NCBI GenBank assembly: GCA_963714205.1 | Contig: CAVQNQ010000005.1 | Span: 1-64,000, forward strand | Length of the DNA: 64,000 nucleotides | Direction: 5' to 3' | Source: CAVQNQ01 sp963714205 | GTDB taxonomy: Bacteria; Acidobacteriota; Terriglobia; Bryobacterales; Bryobacteraceae | Shown here: one piece after another, positions 1 through 7,571 of the stretch | Layout: the number at the start of each line of letters is the position of its first letter | Position numbering within the stretch: position 1 is the stretch's first letter | Program-made: the position numbers and the translations under genes | The notes under the pieces: model-generated | The model's database searches: none | Told to the model about the DNA's origin: nothing | Seen by the model: only the letters and a program-made list of their open reading frames with translations

Positions 1-37
1 CAGGGGGTCGGGCGTTCAAATCGCCCCGCCCCGACCA
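1..37 (+). tRNA. tRNA-Pro, 3' part (5' part lies outside the window)
   Basis: The first 37 bases form the 3' end of a tRNA. There is a T-stem GGGCG, a T-loop TTCAAAT, the pairing strand CGCCC, then an acceptor 3' strand CGCCCCG, discriminator A and an encoded CCA. A G72 that would pair with C1, plus A73, is characteristic of bacterial tRNA-Pro. The preceding GGGGTC matches the variable-loop region of that tRNA. The 5' half cannot be seen, so integrity is inferred. The same 37 bases recur at 1853-1889, which makes this a probable integration site. Confidence 0.75.
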
Positions 38-187
38 ATTGAATCAATGGGTGGCTCTGGCTCTACGCCAAAAACGGGGGCAGACCCCAATCCCAAACTT
101 TCCTACGAACATAACACCTTCACTCGAAGTCTGACCAACTTTGTGCGGCACTGCGTCACAGTGGATCGGTATCTCGATCGAGAGTGC

Positions 188-1042
188 TCAACGATCGAAA
201 TTCCCGAGGGTTATCCAGTCGGTTCCACTGGTGTTTGGAAGGCAGCCCGCAATCTTCAATCTCTGCACCAGATCGTTCCTCCGGGCCGGTGAATTGTTCA
301 ACTTAATCACGTGTCGCCCAGCGAGGTCCGACATTCCACGGAGCGCACTCACTTCAACGAGAATGGTGCGCGCCTCATCGGTGGCCAGCGCCATACCGGC
401 CTCCAAGAGGACGTTGGGGCGGGCCTGGAAACCTGCCTCGTCCTGGTCCGGGGATTTGCGCAATTCGACCCGCAACTTTACCTCCTCATCGGGAGTCATC
501 AGGACAAGGAAGGCCTGCGCCACGGTGAATGCAGCCGTGAGAATTTCGCCGACGTAGGGCGATGCCTTGCCAGTCTTGAGAACGGCATCGTTCCACTCCA
601 TGGGCTTCAGGTCCAACGCCCGAAGAAGGCTAAACATGTCGGCCCTAATGGTGTCATCTCGCCCATACACGACCATGACAGTCTTCGCACGCTCGGGATT
701 GACACCGCTGTCATTCTTCGCGGTGCCGGGCGTGGCCAACTTTAGGCGGGCGACCGCGTCACGTTGCAGAACCCACCCGTCCTTGGTCCTGACGAACGCC
801 TTAGACTTGCCCATAATGTCCGAGATGTTCCTCGGTGCCTTCATGTGAGCGGCGTCGTAACACCTCGCGATTGCAGTGGGTGTGATGGGCTCCCCAGCGA
901 CGGCGGACAGGAAGTACCCAAACACTGCTACAGCGTCCTGGTGCTTTGCCAACAGGGGGTCTACTTCGGAGATCGACCCCAGGAAGCTCTCAAGTGCATC
1001 GGTCATCTGCTTGCGCCCGTGTCCCCTACTCGGCTTCCTCAC
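188..1042 (-). CDS. TIR-like domain protein (PF10137-type), putative NAD-degrading defence effector
   Basis: This is a 284-residue protein. Residues about 15-103 form an N-terminal helical, winged-helix-like region. Residues about 121-268 resemble the TIR-like predicted nucleotide-binding domain: an opening strand with VVYGRDD (125-131), a hydrophobic strand ending in LMTPDE (181-186), and ARPNVLLEAG (207-216) with a Glu at 214 where TIR-type NADases carry their catalytic Glu. Known relatives act as effectors in CBASS and other abortive-infection systems, where they cleave NAD+. NADase activity here is inferred. The GTG start at 1042 overlaps the upstream gene by 17 nt, so the two are probably translationally coupled. 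An ATG at 1006 would give 272 residues. Neither start has a strong Shine-Dalgarno. Confidence 0.7.
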   Translation of the reverse strand: MRKPSRGHGRKQMTDALESFLGSISEVDPLLAKHQDAVAVFGYFLSAVAGEPITPTAIARCYDAAHMKAPRNISDIMGKSKAFVRTKDGWVLQRDAVARLKLATPGTAKNDSGVNPERAKTVMVVYGRDDTIRADMFSLLRALDLKPMEWNDAVLKTGKASPYVGEILTAAFTVAQAFLVLMTPDEEVKLRVELRKSPDQDEAGFQARPNVLLEAGMALATDEARTILVEVSALRGMSDLAGRHVIKLNNSPARRNDLVQRLKIAGCLPNTSGTDWITLGNFDR

Positions 1043-1535
1043 CCGAGATCATAGCCTTGACCTTCTTAATACCAGCTTCAGTGACCTTATAGAGTTTGCG
1101 TGCCTGCTTCGTGTTGCCGCTCTTTCTCAGCTGCAGAACGTACGCAGGCTTCTGGGCTATCAGGGGATTCAAGGCCATAGTGATGTTGCCGAGTCCGTGG
1201 CCTAGATTCTTCAGTTCTTTGTTTACGGACTGGCCATCAAACCCCTGATTGCCCTGGCAAACCTGAACCCAGTAGGCACCCACCAGAGCTCGCAACGAGT
1301 CCGTATTGGGATTGCATGCGTCGAACAGAGTGGCTAAGTCCTCAAAGCTCCGCTGATTCTCTTGCTCAGTCGCTGTTTCCCCGGTATCTGGTCGCGTCGG
1401 CGCTAAAGGGGCCCCATCAATCTTGAAACGATCCACAATGTAGCGAATCACGCGGCCGCGCTGATCTTCTTCCAATGCATTCACTAGTGCTGCAATCTCT
1501 CCGATTGCCCGGGTTTCCGGATCCAAATCTGGCAC
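1026..1535 (-). CDS. Winged-helix-like protein, first gene of the TIR-like pair
   Basis: This 169-residue protein starts at GTG (1535) behind a good Shine-Dalgarno, GGAGG, seven bases upstream. Residues about 11-37 are a short helical segment rich in Leu and Arg, of the kind often seen in regulator or adaptor N-termini. A polar linker (about 40-62) follows. Residues about 63-160 look like a helical winged-helix domain ending in a strand-turn-strand and a helix (KLYKVTEAGIKKV). I do not recognise a named family. The reading frame overlaps the downstream TIR-like gene, which implies one transcript and linked function. It could sense the trigger, bind nucleic acid, or repress the pair. There is no catalytic motif. 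Confidence 0.65.
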   Translation of the reverse strand: MPDLDPETRAIGEIAALVNALEEDQRGRVIRYIVDRFKIDGAPLAPTRPDTGETATEQENQRSFEDLATLFDACNPNTDSLRALVGAYWVQVCQGNQGFDGQSVNKELKNLGHGLGNITMALNPLIAQKPAYVLQLRKSGNTKQARKLYKVTEAGIKKVKAMISGEEAE

Positions 1536-1839
1536 TTTACCACCTCCGACCGTGAGAATACCAACAAAAATTATTTAGTGCAAGTGCTGCATGTTTTTCT
1601 CCCAAGATACGGGGGTAATATGCAGTGCATGAAGGGAAGATTTTCCGGGTCCCTTAAGTGCTTCAATCATCACGCCCAGCGATTGACTTGAATCAACCGG
1701 GCAGTTGGGCGACTGTAGATGATTTTGTAGCTGCCCGGTGCTTCCCGGCTCAATCGAGTTCCACAGGCTTCAACGGGTCGCCCGTATCTACTCGAAACGT
1801 AAGGCATTGAAAATAGGGCGCTTTGGCGGCCGGGCGAAA
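1536..1839. other. Intergenic region upstream of the TIR-like operon
   Basis: About 300 bp without a convincing gene. The part next to 1535 is AT-richer than the surroundings (TTTTTGTTGG and AATAATTT on the minus strand) and must hold the operon promoter, but I cannot fix the boxes. An ORF read leftwards across 1750-1944 is only the antisense translation of the tRNA remnant, a common spurious annotation. Confidence 0.4.
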
Positions 1840-1889
1840 ACCGCCTTGGGCGCAGGGGGTCGGGCGTTCAAATCGCCCCGCCCCGACCA
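1840..1889 (+). repeat. tRNA-Pro 3' fragment (att-like repeat, right copy)
   Basis: Positions 1853-1889 are identical to bases 1-37. Just upstream, 1846-1850 reads TTGGG, which fits U33, anticodon UGG and G37 of tRNA-Pro(UGG). The 5' anticodon strand does not pair well with GCAGG, and there is no D-arm or 5' acceptor strand upstream. It is therefore a partial tRNA duplicate, not a working gene, and fits an attachment-site scar left by site-specific integration. Confidence 0.7.
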
Positions 1890-1911
1890 TAACTCCGTAA
1901 TTTTTCAGTAG

Positions 1912-2095
1912 TTTGCGGCTTGGCTGACCGCCGAACAGGGGCAAGCGCTCTGGCAGGCACCAGATCGCGAGCAGCTCAAGGGCAAACGCGATCGGGCACC
2001 GCTCGCGCTACTGCTGGCCTGTGGGCTCCCGCCACGAGATTGCCACGCTGACTTTCGGCCACCTACAGCAGCGCGAGGATAATGGCTACCGGAAT
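1912..2095 (+). pseudogene. Tyrosine recombinase/integrase remnant (frameshifted)
   Basis: Reading from 1912, the frame gives WLTAEQGQALWQAP, KGKRDRA and LALLLACGL, typical of the start of the catalytic domain of phage-type tyrosine integrases. At about 2027-2033 the frame is lost and continues in another as RHEIATLTFGHLQQRED, which holds the conserved arginine region of that domain. Similarity stops near 2095 with no further catalytic motifs. It lies 22 bp right of the tRNA fragment, where integrases of tRNA-targeting elements usually sit. No functional product is possible. Confidence 0.65.
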
Positions 2096-2171
2096 TGCCA
2101 TTCGAGCGGAGTGCGATCGCCGCCTCAGGGTCGGTCGCGGCCATCTTTAAATACGCGAGCGAGCCTTCCCC

Positions 2172-3023
2172 TCAGGCGCCCCGGAATCCGAACATCAACC
2201 ACGACTGATTCGCTACCCAATGGGGGTAAAGCTCCGTCATCTTGTTGAACAGCTCTTCGTCGGACGTCGCGGTTTTCTGCAGCCGATCAAAGTCGAGAAG
2301 ATAGCGCTTCGTATCCTCGATCGCCGACGGCGAGTCGGGCGCGCCGGGCTTCTTGTGACCGGCAACAACAATCGACGGCTCGAGCGCCGCCAACCGGTCC
2401 AACGCCGCGACCCAGTTCTTTCGGCTCTCTGGGGTGGTGTCGCCGACGTACATGTGGCACTGGTTATACACTACGTCGCCAGCGACGACCAGGCCGATCG
2501 ATGGAACGTACAGAGACGTCGTATCAGCACTATCGGTGTGGCCCTGCTCGATGATGCGCAGTTCCTGGCCCTCGAGAGTGAACGTGTTGTGCTCATAGGG
2601 CTCAGGCGCAACGAATCTAGCGGCCATTTGCCCAGGAAACAACCGGCGGGCTAATCGCTCTACTGGGGGAGTGAAAGACATCTGCATGGCGTTCACCGTC
2701 TTGGGTGTTGCGATCGCCCGAGCGCTCGGGAAACGGTCGAGCAGAATGCTCAAACCGTAGAAGTGGTCGAAATGGGCGTGCGTTATGTAGATGGTCTCCA
2801 GGTTGCGGTTGTGCAGCGCAATCCAATCCCCGAGCGCCTCTGCTTCAGCCACAGTCGTCATTGCGTCCACCAGCACCGCATCGTACTCGCCGAAGATTAA
2901 AGTCGACGTCATCGGGTCAAAGCCGAGCGGTTCGCCGAAAGGTTTTGGCCGCTCGCCTACCATTACCTTTCCCGGGGCGGTAAACACGTTGACACCGAGC
3001 GAGGCTCGACGTGATGGCGGCAC
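2172..3023 (-). CDS. MBL-fold metallo-hydrolase
   Basis: A 283-residue metallo-beta-lactamase-fold protein. The metal-binding signature THAHFDH lies near residue 80, followed by conserved His and Asp in later motifs (EQGHTDSADTTSLY, then VVAGDVVYNQ, then VVAGHKKPG). The domain spans nearly the whole protein. This layout matches single-domain hydrolases of glyoxalase-II or lactonase type, and the substrate is unknown. The GTG start lies 13 bases after AAGGAG, so an internal start such as MVGERPKPF is possible. The next gene upstream on the same strand is a VOC-family protein, and a quinone oxidoreductase follows, suggesting a small detoxification cluster. Confidence 0.85.
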   Translation of the reverse strand: MPPSRRASLGVNVFTAPGKVMVGERPKPFGEPLGFDPMTSTLIFGEYDAVLVDAMTTVAEAEALGDWIALHNRNLETIYITHAHFDHFYGLSILLDRFPSARAIATPKTVNAMQMSFTPPVERLARRLFPGQMAARFVAPEPYEHNTFTLEGQELRIIEQGHTDSADTTSLYVPSIGLVVAGDVVYNQCHMYVGDTTPESRKNWVAALDRLAALEPSIVVAGHKKPGAPDSPSAIEDTKRYLLDFDRLQKTATSDEELFNKMTELYPHWVANQSWLMFGFRGA

Positions 3024-3117
3024 TCACCCGCGTGGTCTCCTTAGGTTCATCTCATGCTCCTTCCTATGCCTGAAAGTAGGACGCGTGCCAATTCAGAGCC
3101 TTGTGCGGGGCCGAGCG

Positions 3118-3588
3118 TTAACCGTATTTCAGGTCGGTGCTCTGTCCCACCTCGATAATGTAACCGTCAGGATCGCGGATGTAGCAGCGAATCTCGCCGT
3201 ACTTGGGTATCGGCTCTGTGATGAACTCCGCTCCGCGACTTGTCCATAATTCATAGCACGCTTGAATATCCGCAACGCGGAAATTCATAAAGCTGTTGAT
3301 GTGATTCGGGTCGGGGACGCTCAGCGTTACGGTCGGCTTATCCGCGGTCGGGCCGCCTCCAACGTTCAGAATCATCCAGATATTCGCAAGCTGAAGGTAC
3401 CCAGGCGCGTTGCCATCCCCCAGGCTCAGGATGCGAGCACCGAAGACCTTTTCGTAGTAGCGAGCCGATCGCTCGATGTCGGCGACGGTGAGAAAATACG
3501 CGATGCTGATCCCCTCTCGCGGGGGCATCTCGTAGCTCTTCTGTTCGATTTGTACGCTGCTCGTTGATGACTGGGATTCTTTGCTCAT
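3118..3588 (-). CDS. VOC family (glyoxalase/dioxygenase-fold) protein
   Basis: A 156-residue protein from the ATG at 3588, preceded by AAGGAAAA at good spacing. Upstream codons without a ribosome site are excluded. A polar tail of about 30 residues precedes the VOC fold: FLTVADIERSARYYEKVFG, NSFMNFRVADIQACYELW, and the C-terminal RCYIRDPDGYIIEVGQ. The last motif carries the Glu that usually binds metal. Members include glyoxalase I-like enzymes, dioxygenases and resistance proteins. The substrate cannot be read from sequence. It lies between the MBL hydrolase and the oxidoreductase on the same strand. Confidence 0.85.
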   Translation of the reverse strand: MSKESQSSTSSVQIEQKSYEMPPREGISIAYFLTVADIERSARYYEKVFGARILSLGDGNAPGYLQLANIWMILNVGGGPTADKPTVTLSVPDPNHINSFMNFRVADIQACYELWTSRGAEFITEPIPKYGEIRCYIRDPDGYIIEVGQSTDLKYG

Positions 3589-3628
3589 TTCCGATTTTCC
3601 TTTCGTGTCCTCGTTTCGCAAAGTAAGG

Positions 3629-4534
3629 TCAAGCGACTAGCAGGATCTTCCCGGCGACACCTTTTTCTGCCGCTGCTTGAGCCTCGGCCGCTTGCCTGAG
3701 TGGCAGGGTCTCGCTAATCGGGATCACCAGCTGGCCATCTCGCACGGCTTCGGCCATGAACTCGAGCGTTTTCCTGTCGAATCTCGAGAATACCGGCACC
3801 ACCTTCACAGCTGGGAACTTCGCGGCGTTCTGCGGCGCCCTGAGAACCGTGGCAAACACTCCTCCGGGCTTGACCTTGGCGATCAGCTTCTCGGCGGTTC
3901 TTCCGTCGACCGTATCCGCCACCGCGTCGAGCGGCGGAAGATTCGCAATCGCTGTGTCATCGTCGGTTGCGACCGCCTGGTCCGCGCCGGCAGTCCTCGC
4001 CTCATCTACCTGCCTCTTCAAGACCCCCGCGATCACAGTCGCCCCCCGTTCCTTGGCGGTGAATACCGCCGAACGCCCGACATTTCCCACAGCGCCTGCG
4101 ACCAAAACCGTCTGGCCGGCCTTGATTCCCGTAGCCGAAAGGAGCTGGTTGCCCGTTATCGTCACCAGCGGCAGTGCCGCCGCCTGGATCAAATCGAGCC
4201 CCTTGGGGGCCTTCGCCAGGATCGCCGCACTGACGACACAAAGTTCAGCGTAAGTATTGTCCGCCATAGAGAAGACCTGATCGCCGACGGAAAACCCTTC
4301 CACCGCGGGCCCGATCTTCACGACGGTTCCCGCCATATCGACCCCTATGAGGCCCGGGAAATGGATCGGATAATATTCGTCCGTTAACCCGGCACGCCGC
4401 TTGTAGTCGAGCGGGTTCACGCTCGCGGCGGCGACTCGCACGAGCACCTCGCCCGCACCTGGCACCGGATCCGGATAGTCCTCGAACTTCAGAACCTCCG
4501 GACCGCCATACTCGTGGACGACGATTGCCTTCAT
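3629..4534 (-). CDS. Zinc-independent medium-chain alcohol dehydrogenase / quinone oxidoreductase family
   Basis: A 301-residue MDR-superfamily oxidoreductase. The N-terminal GroES-like half starts MKAIVVHEYGGPEVL, the family hallmark, and includes NPLDYKRRAG. The Rossmann half has a nucleotide-binding turn VLVAGAVGNVGRSAV near residues 143-157, slightly altered from the usual GAxGGVG. The zinc-ligand cysteines of alcohol dehydrogenases are absent, as in NADPH:quinone reductases. Predicted role: NAD(P)H-dependent reduction of quinones or enals in the cytoplasm. The Rossmann loop variation is mild and probably still functional. Confidence 0.88.
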   Translation of the reverse strand: MKAIVVHEYGGPEVLKFEDYPDPVPGAGEVLVRVAAASVNPLDYKRRAGLTDEYYPIHFPGLIGVDMAGTVVKIGPAVEGFSVGDQVFSMADNTYAELCVVSAAILAKAPKGLDLIQAAALPLVTITGNQLLSATGIKAGQTVLVAGAVGNVGRSAVFTAKERGATVIAGVLKRQVDEARTAGADQAVATDDDTAIANLPPLDAVADTVDGRTAEKLIAKVKPGGVFATVLRAPQNAAKFPAVKVVPVFSRFDRKTLEFMAEAVRDGQLVIPISETLPLRQAAEAQAAAEKGVAGKILLVA

Positions 4535-4555
4535 TTCATGCCTCCGCGGTTCACG

Positions 4556-4858
4556 TCACAGCGCGTCTGGTGGCGCTTTTCTTCTCTTTCGGTGGATACC
4601 CAGATCGTGCCACGACCCTTCCGAGAGGTTGACACCATAGTGCCGTGCAGCTTTCTGGATGTTCGCGAACGCCAAATCGCGATCTTCATCGGAGACGTCG
4701 ATGACTTGATCGAACCGGGCGACGGCGTTACGCACGTGCTCTGCGTCGGTCAGCGGTTCTTTGCGCTGTTTGGGAAATGCATAAACGCTGGCTGGCAGGT
4801 CACTCTCCGTCGTGAGCCGTCCGTGCTTCTCGTGAGGTTCCCAAGTCGCTTCAGGCAT
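4556..4858 (-). CDS. Small conserved protein (DUF6582-like)
   Basis: A 100-residue soluble, charged protein beginning MPEATWEPHEKHGRL, with a central helix-rich part VYAFPKQRKEPLTDAEHVRNAVARFDQV that is strongly conserved among small bacterial proteins, some annotated DUF6582. No signal peptide, membrane segment or catalytic motif is visible. Homologues are often found in soil bacteria as free-standing genes. No function can be assigned. It lies just downstream of a decayed pseudouridine-synthase fragment on the same strand, which probably reflects rearrangement rather than function. Confidence 0.75.
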   Translation of the reverse strand: MPEATWEPHEKHGRLTTESDLPASVYAFPKQRKEPLTDAEHVRNAVARFDQVIDVSDEDRDLAFANIQKAARHYGVNLSEGSWHDLGIHRKRRKAPPDAL

Positions 4859-4889
4859 GTCCTAACCGTTCTCCCTCTGACGCCCCACG

Positions 4890-5140
4890 AGTGCAATTGA
4901 ATAGCCATCTCTAAATTCAAGATTGATTTGCACCAGGGGATGGCCGATGGATGCCAGATGGATTCTGATTTGATGAGGGCGGCCCGAATTTGGGCTTATC
5001 TCAAATGTTGTGGTGCTGGTGGTGCGTGAGATCACCTTTGCCAATGACTTTGACGGTTTTCGCATTGGGGATGAGCTCCTTTGTGGGCCGCGCCGTAGGC
5101 CACCTGCTCCGCTGCTTGCCGGAACAGAGGCTCAATGGCG
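4890..5140 (-). pseudogene. RluA-family pseudouridine synthase fragment
   Basis: On the minus strand one frame reads STTTFEISPNSGRPHQIRIHLAS followed by IGHPL, the hallmark C-terminal catalytic-domain segment of RluA/RluD pseudouridine synthases. The preceding residues (QVAYGAAHKE, LIPNAKTVKVIGK) lie in other frames, so at least one frameshift separates them. After GHPL the family's usual GDPLY is missing. The N-terminal half with the catalytic Asp motif is absent. This is a broken relic trapped between the DUF6582-like gene and the diadenylate cyclase gene. Confidence 0.65.
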
Positions 5141-5185
5141 ATCTCCATTGTGGTTGGCGATGAATCGGGGGATATTGGAAGGCGG

Positions 5186-6340
5186 ATGATTCCTTTGACC
5201 TTGGTGCGCTGGCAAAGCATCGTGGATTTCTTCGTCTTAACGGCGGCACTGTACATCCTCCTGAAATGGGCGCAGCAAGCGCGAGCGTTGCGCGTGGCCT
5301 TGGCGGTGCTTGGCCTGCACGCCCTCGCCTTGGTATCACGGCGCTTTGACCTTGTGCTCACGAGCTGGGTGCTGGATGGCGCGGCCATCCTGGCGATACT
5401 GGTGCTACTGCTGGTTTTCCAGTCGGAGCTACGGCGTTTTTTCCTGCGGCTCGACAGCGTGCTGAACTTTCGAGCGCGAACTTCCTCCCCGCTGGCCGAG
5501 ACCTACCAGTCGATCGCCCAAGCGGCTTTCCGTCTGGCAGGCGCATCGATTGGCGCGCTGATTGTAGTAGTGCGGCGCAACGACGTAACGGAACTGGTCA
5601 GCGGCGGCATCACGCTGGACGCCGCGGTTTCTCCCGAAATCCTGGAGGCGGTTTTCCAGAAGACTTCGCCGGTGCACGACGGCGCGGTGATTGTGCGCGG
5701 GGACCGCATCGTGCGGGCCGCGACGGTTTTGCCGTTGACCGAACGCGAGCGGGTACCCGGCTACTATGGCACGCGGCACCGCGCGGCGATGGGTCTTTCC
5801 GAGCGCTGCGACGCGCTGGTGGTGGCGGTCTCCGAGGAGCGCGGCGAGGTGACTCTGATGGAGGGCCGCCGCATCGTCCGCATCGGCAACGAGCAAGAGC
5901 TGGCGCAGGCGCTGGAGAAGCTTTGCGCGCATCCCGCGGACGGCTTGGGAAGCAGGCTGCGACAACGTTTGTTTTCGAACGCCCGCGTAAAGCTCGCTGC
6001 GGTGGGCCTGGCGGCGGGCATCTGGAGCACATCGTTGCTGTCCACGGGGACGACGGTCCGCACGGTCAGCGTGCCGGTGCAGTTTGTGAATGTGCCTTCG
6101 GGGATGCACATTTCGACACTATCCGCTGACCGCCTGGAAGTGCAGGTGCGCGGCAATGCCTGGTTGATGGATACAGCCGGTCTGACGCGGCTGGTGGCCA
6201 GCTTCAATCTGCGTGGCGCGCGCGCCGGAAGCGCGAGTCTGCCGGTCGATTCCGGGAATTTGAACCTGCCGCCAGGAATCGTGGTGGAGCGCGTCTCGCC
6301 GGCAAGAGTCACGGTGGCCCTGTTGCCAAACGGACGGTAG
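5186..6340 (+). CDS. Diadenylate cyclase CdaA fused to a YbbR (CdaR-like) domain
   Basis: A 384-residue protein from the ATG at 5186, which follows GGAAGGCGG. Residues about 1-90 carry three membrane segments. A DisA_N diadenylate cyclase domain follows, with the HDGA motif at 164-167 and the GTRHRAA motif at 195-201, both essential for c-di-AMP synthesis. Residues about 262-384 hold another hydrophobic segment (LAAVGLAAGIWSTSLL) and a YbbR-type repeat. In Firmicutes the cyclase and its YbbR regulator CdaR are separate adjacent genes. Here both are in one chain. Predicted to make c-di-AMP at the inner membrane with a periplasmic regulatory tail. Confidence 0.88.
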   Translation: MIPLTLVRWQSIVDFFVLTAALYILLKWAQQARALRVALAVLGLHALALVSRRFDLVLTSWVLDGAAILAILVLLLVFQSELRRFFLRLDSVLNFRARTSSPLAETYQSIAQAAFRLAGASIGALIVVVRRNDVTELVSGGITLDAAVSPEILEAVFQKTSPVHDGAVIVRGDRIVRAATVLPLTERERVPGYYGTRHRAAMGLSERCDALVVAVSEERGEVTLMEGRRIVRIGNEQELAQALEKLCAHPADGLGSRLRQRLFSNARVKLAAVGLAAGIWSTSLLSTGTTVRTVSVPVQFVNVPSGMHISTLSADRLEVQVRGNAWLMDTAGLTRLVASFNLRGARAGSASLPVDSGNLNLPPGIVVERVSPARVTVALLPNGR

Positions 6341-6342
6341 CC

Positions 6343-7569
6343 TCACGCTGCGAAGTGTTCGGCCGAAATCCGGACGAACTCGTCGAACGCCTCTCCGTAT
6401 CGAGCCTCGTCCAGGACCTCGGTGACGAGCCGGCGGCTGATGTTCGCGTAGTCTCCGGAGACAAAGGGGCTCTCATGAAGCCCAAGATCAAACTCTGCAA
6501 CCCGGATCCCGGTATCGCGCCGCAAGCCCTGCAGCGAATTCAGCATGGCGCCGACGGGAGCCACATCGTCGTTGGTATTCGCGATGCCGAGGATGCGGGC
6601 GCCAATCTGCCTGAGCCGTTGCTCCAGAAGGGACCTGTCTGCCATCAGCCCAGACAACGCGCGGACCCATTTCCCTTCGCCGTGATTTTGAAACCAGTGT
6701 TGCATCCGTGCCCCGGGCAAGCTGTCGATGCGCCGGACATACATTCTGGTGATCGCGGCTTCGGCGGCCGAATCCAGGATCAGCGGAGAAAGAAGGTTCA
6801 AATCCCGGGTGGGCACGCTCGAACCGAAAATCACGGCACGGCTTGCGGTGAAGAGTCCTTCCGCGTCCTCCAGCAGAAGGATCAGGCTAATATAGCCGCC
6901 GGCGGAATACCCAAGAAAATCGACACGCGCATCGCGCGACAAATGGAGATGACGGCCCGAACGGATCTGCCGCGCAAGATCCCTGAGATCCAGATAGGAC
7001 TGCACGGCGCCCCAAAAGAAGCGCTCGGGGTGGTTGTCCAGACGCTCGCTGAGCGTGGCGTTGAAGCGATGCGTGCCATCGTTGTCTACCAGCGCGCTCC
7101 TCCGCAGATAAATTCGTTTCTGTTCTGTCGCCCATGCGGGGAGCACCCGGTTCATGTGAAAAGCCAGGGGGAACAGCACCACGGGAGTCCCCGTGCGTTG
7201 CCGGAGCTGGTGCGCCCAAGGCAGGTATTTCGCGAAGCTGCGCTCGTTCAGACCGTGCAGCAGAATGATCGCGCGATCGTGACGTCGAAGTCCGCCCGGG
7301 CGGGTGGGTTCCCGCAGCAGCGGGTATCGAAACTGGATATTCTCCTGGATGCAGCAGTCGATCACATCGTCATCGGTGGCTTCGCCGTCAAAGGTGACGC
7401 CGTGGTCCGGGCAATCGTACCGTGCGCCGCCAAGAAGGCAGCCTGCATTTCCGGAGACGAAGGCCAGGTTGTAAAGGTCCCCCGCGGCACACGAAACCGG
7501 CTGGCTGTCGCTCCAGGCTCCTTGACAGCGGATGGCCTTGTCGATCCCAATGTAATCGCTGCTATTCAC
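6343..7569 (-). CDS. Alpha/beta hydrolase, DUF6051-like
   Basis: A 408-residue protein. Motifs of the alpha/beta-hydrolase fold are visible: a strand and oxyanion turn RAIILLHGLNE (about 99-109), a nucleophile elbow GYSAGG (near 220), and a late His in LGLHESPF. The N-terminal 95 residues have several Cys and are not part of the fold. No signal peptide is evident. It resembles uncharacterised hydrolases of the DUF6051 type, and the substrate is unknown. It starts 2 nt after the stop of the RND-channel fusion gene, so it is probably the last gene of the efflux operon. It is convergent with the cyclase gene, with only 2 nt between stops. Confidence 0.75.
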   Translation of the reverse strand: MNSSDYIGIDKAIRCQGAWSDSQPVSCAAGDLYNLAFVSGNAGCLLGGARYDCPDHGVTFDGEATDDDVIDCCIQENIQFRYPLLREPTRPGGLRRHDRAIILLHGLNERSFAKYLPWAHQLRQRTGTPVVLFPLAFHMNRVLPAWATEQKRIYLRRSALVDNDGTHRFNATLSERLDNHPERFFWGAVQSYLDLRDLARQIRSGRHLHLSRDARVDFLGYSAGGYISLILLLEDAEGLFTASRAVIFGSSVPTRDLNLLSPLILDSAAEAAITRMYVRRIDSLPGARMQHWFQNHGEGKWVRALSGLMADRSLLEQRLRQIGARILGIANTNDDVAPVGAMLNSLQGLRRDTGIRVAEFDLGLHESPFVSGDYANISRRLVTEVLDEARYGEAFDEFVRISAEHFAA

Positions 7570-7571
7570 TG

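Larger units (their letters stand above)
1..1889. mobile_element. Mini-island of about 1.85 kb bounded by tRNA-Pro 3'-end repeats
   Basis: A perfect 37-bp direct repeat of the tRNA-Pro 3' end (1-37 and 1853-1889) brackets 1.85 kb holding only two genes, both on the minus strand: a TIR-like protein and a winged-helix-like partner. Integration into a tRNA 3' end that regenerates the tRNA and leaves a repeat is the classic outcome of tyrosine-recombinase insertion. No integrase lies between the repeats. A decayed integrase fragment lies just right of the second repeat. The unit could be a cassette mobilised in trans, or what remains of a larger element after deletion. The left repeat may extend beyond the window. 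Confidence 0.6.

Noticed and set aside
1750..1944. Minus-strand ORF of 64 codons containing GRFERPTPCAQ
   Set aside because: It is the antisense translation of the tRNA-Pro fragment, a well-known spurious hypothetical protein.
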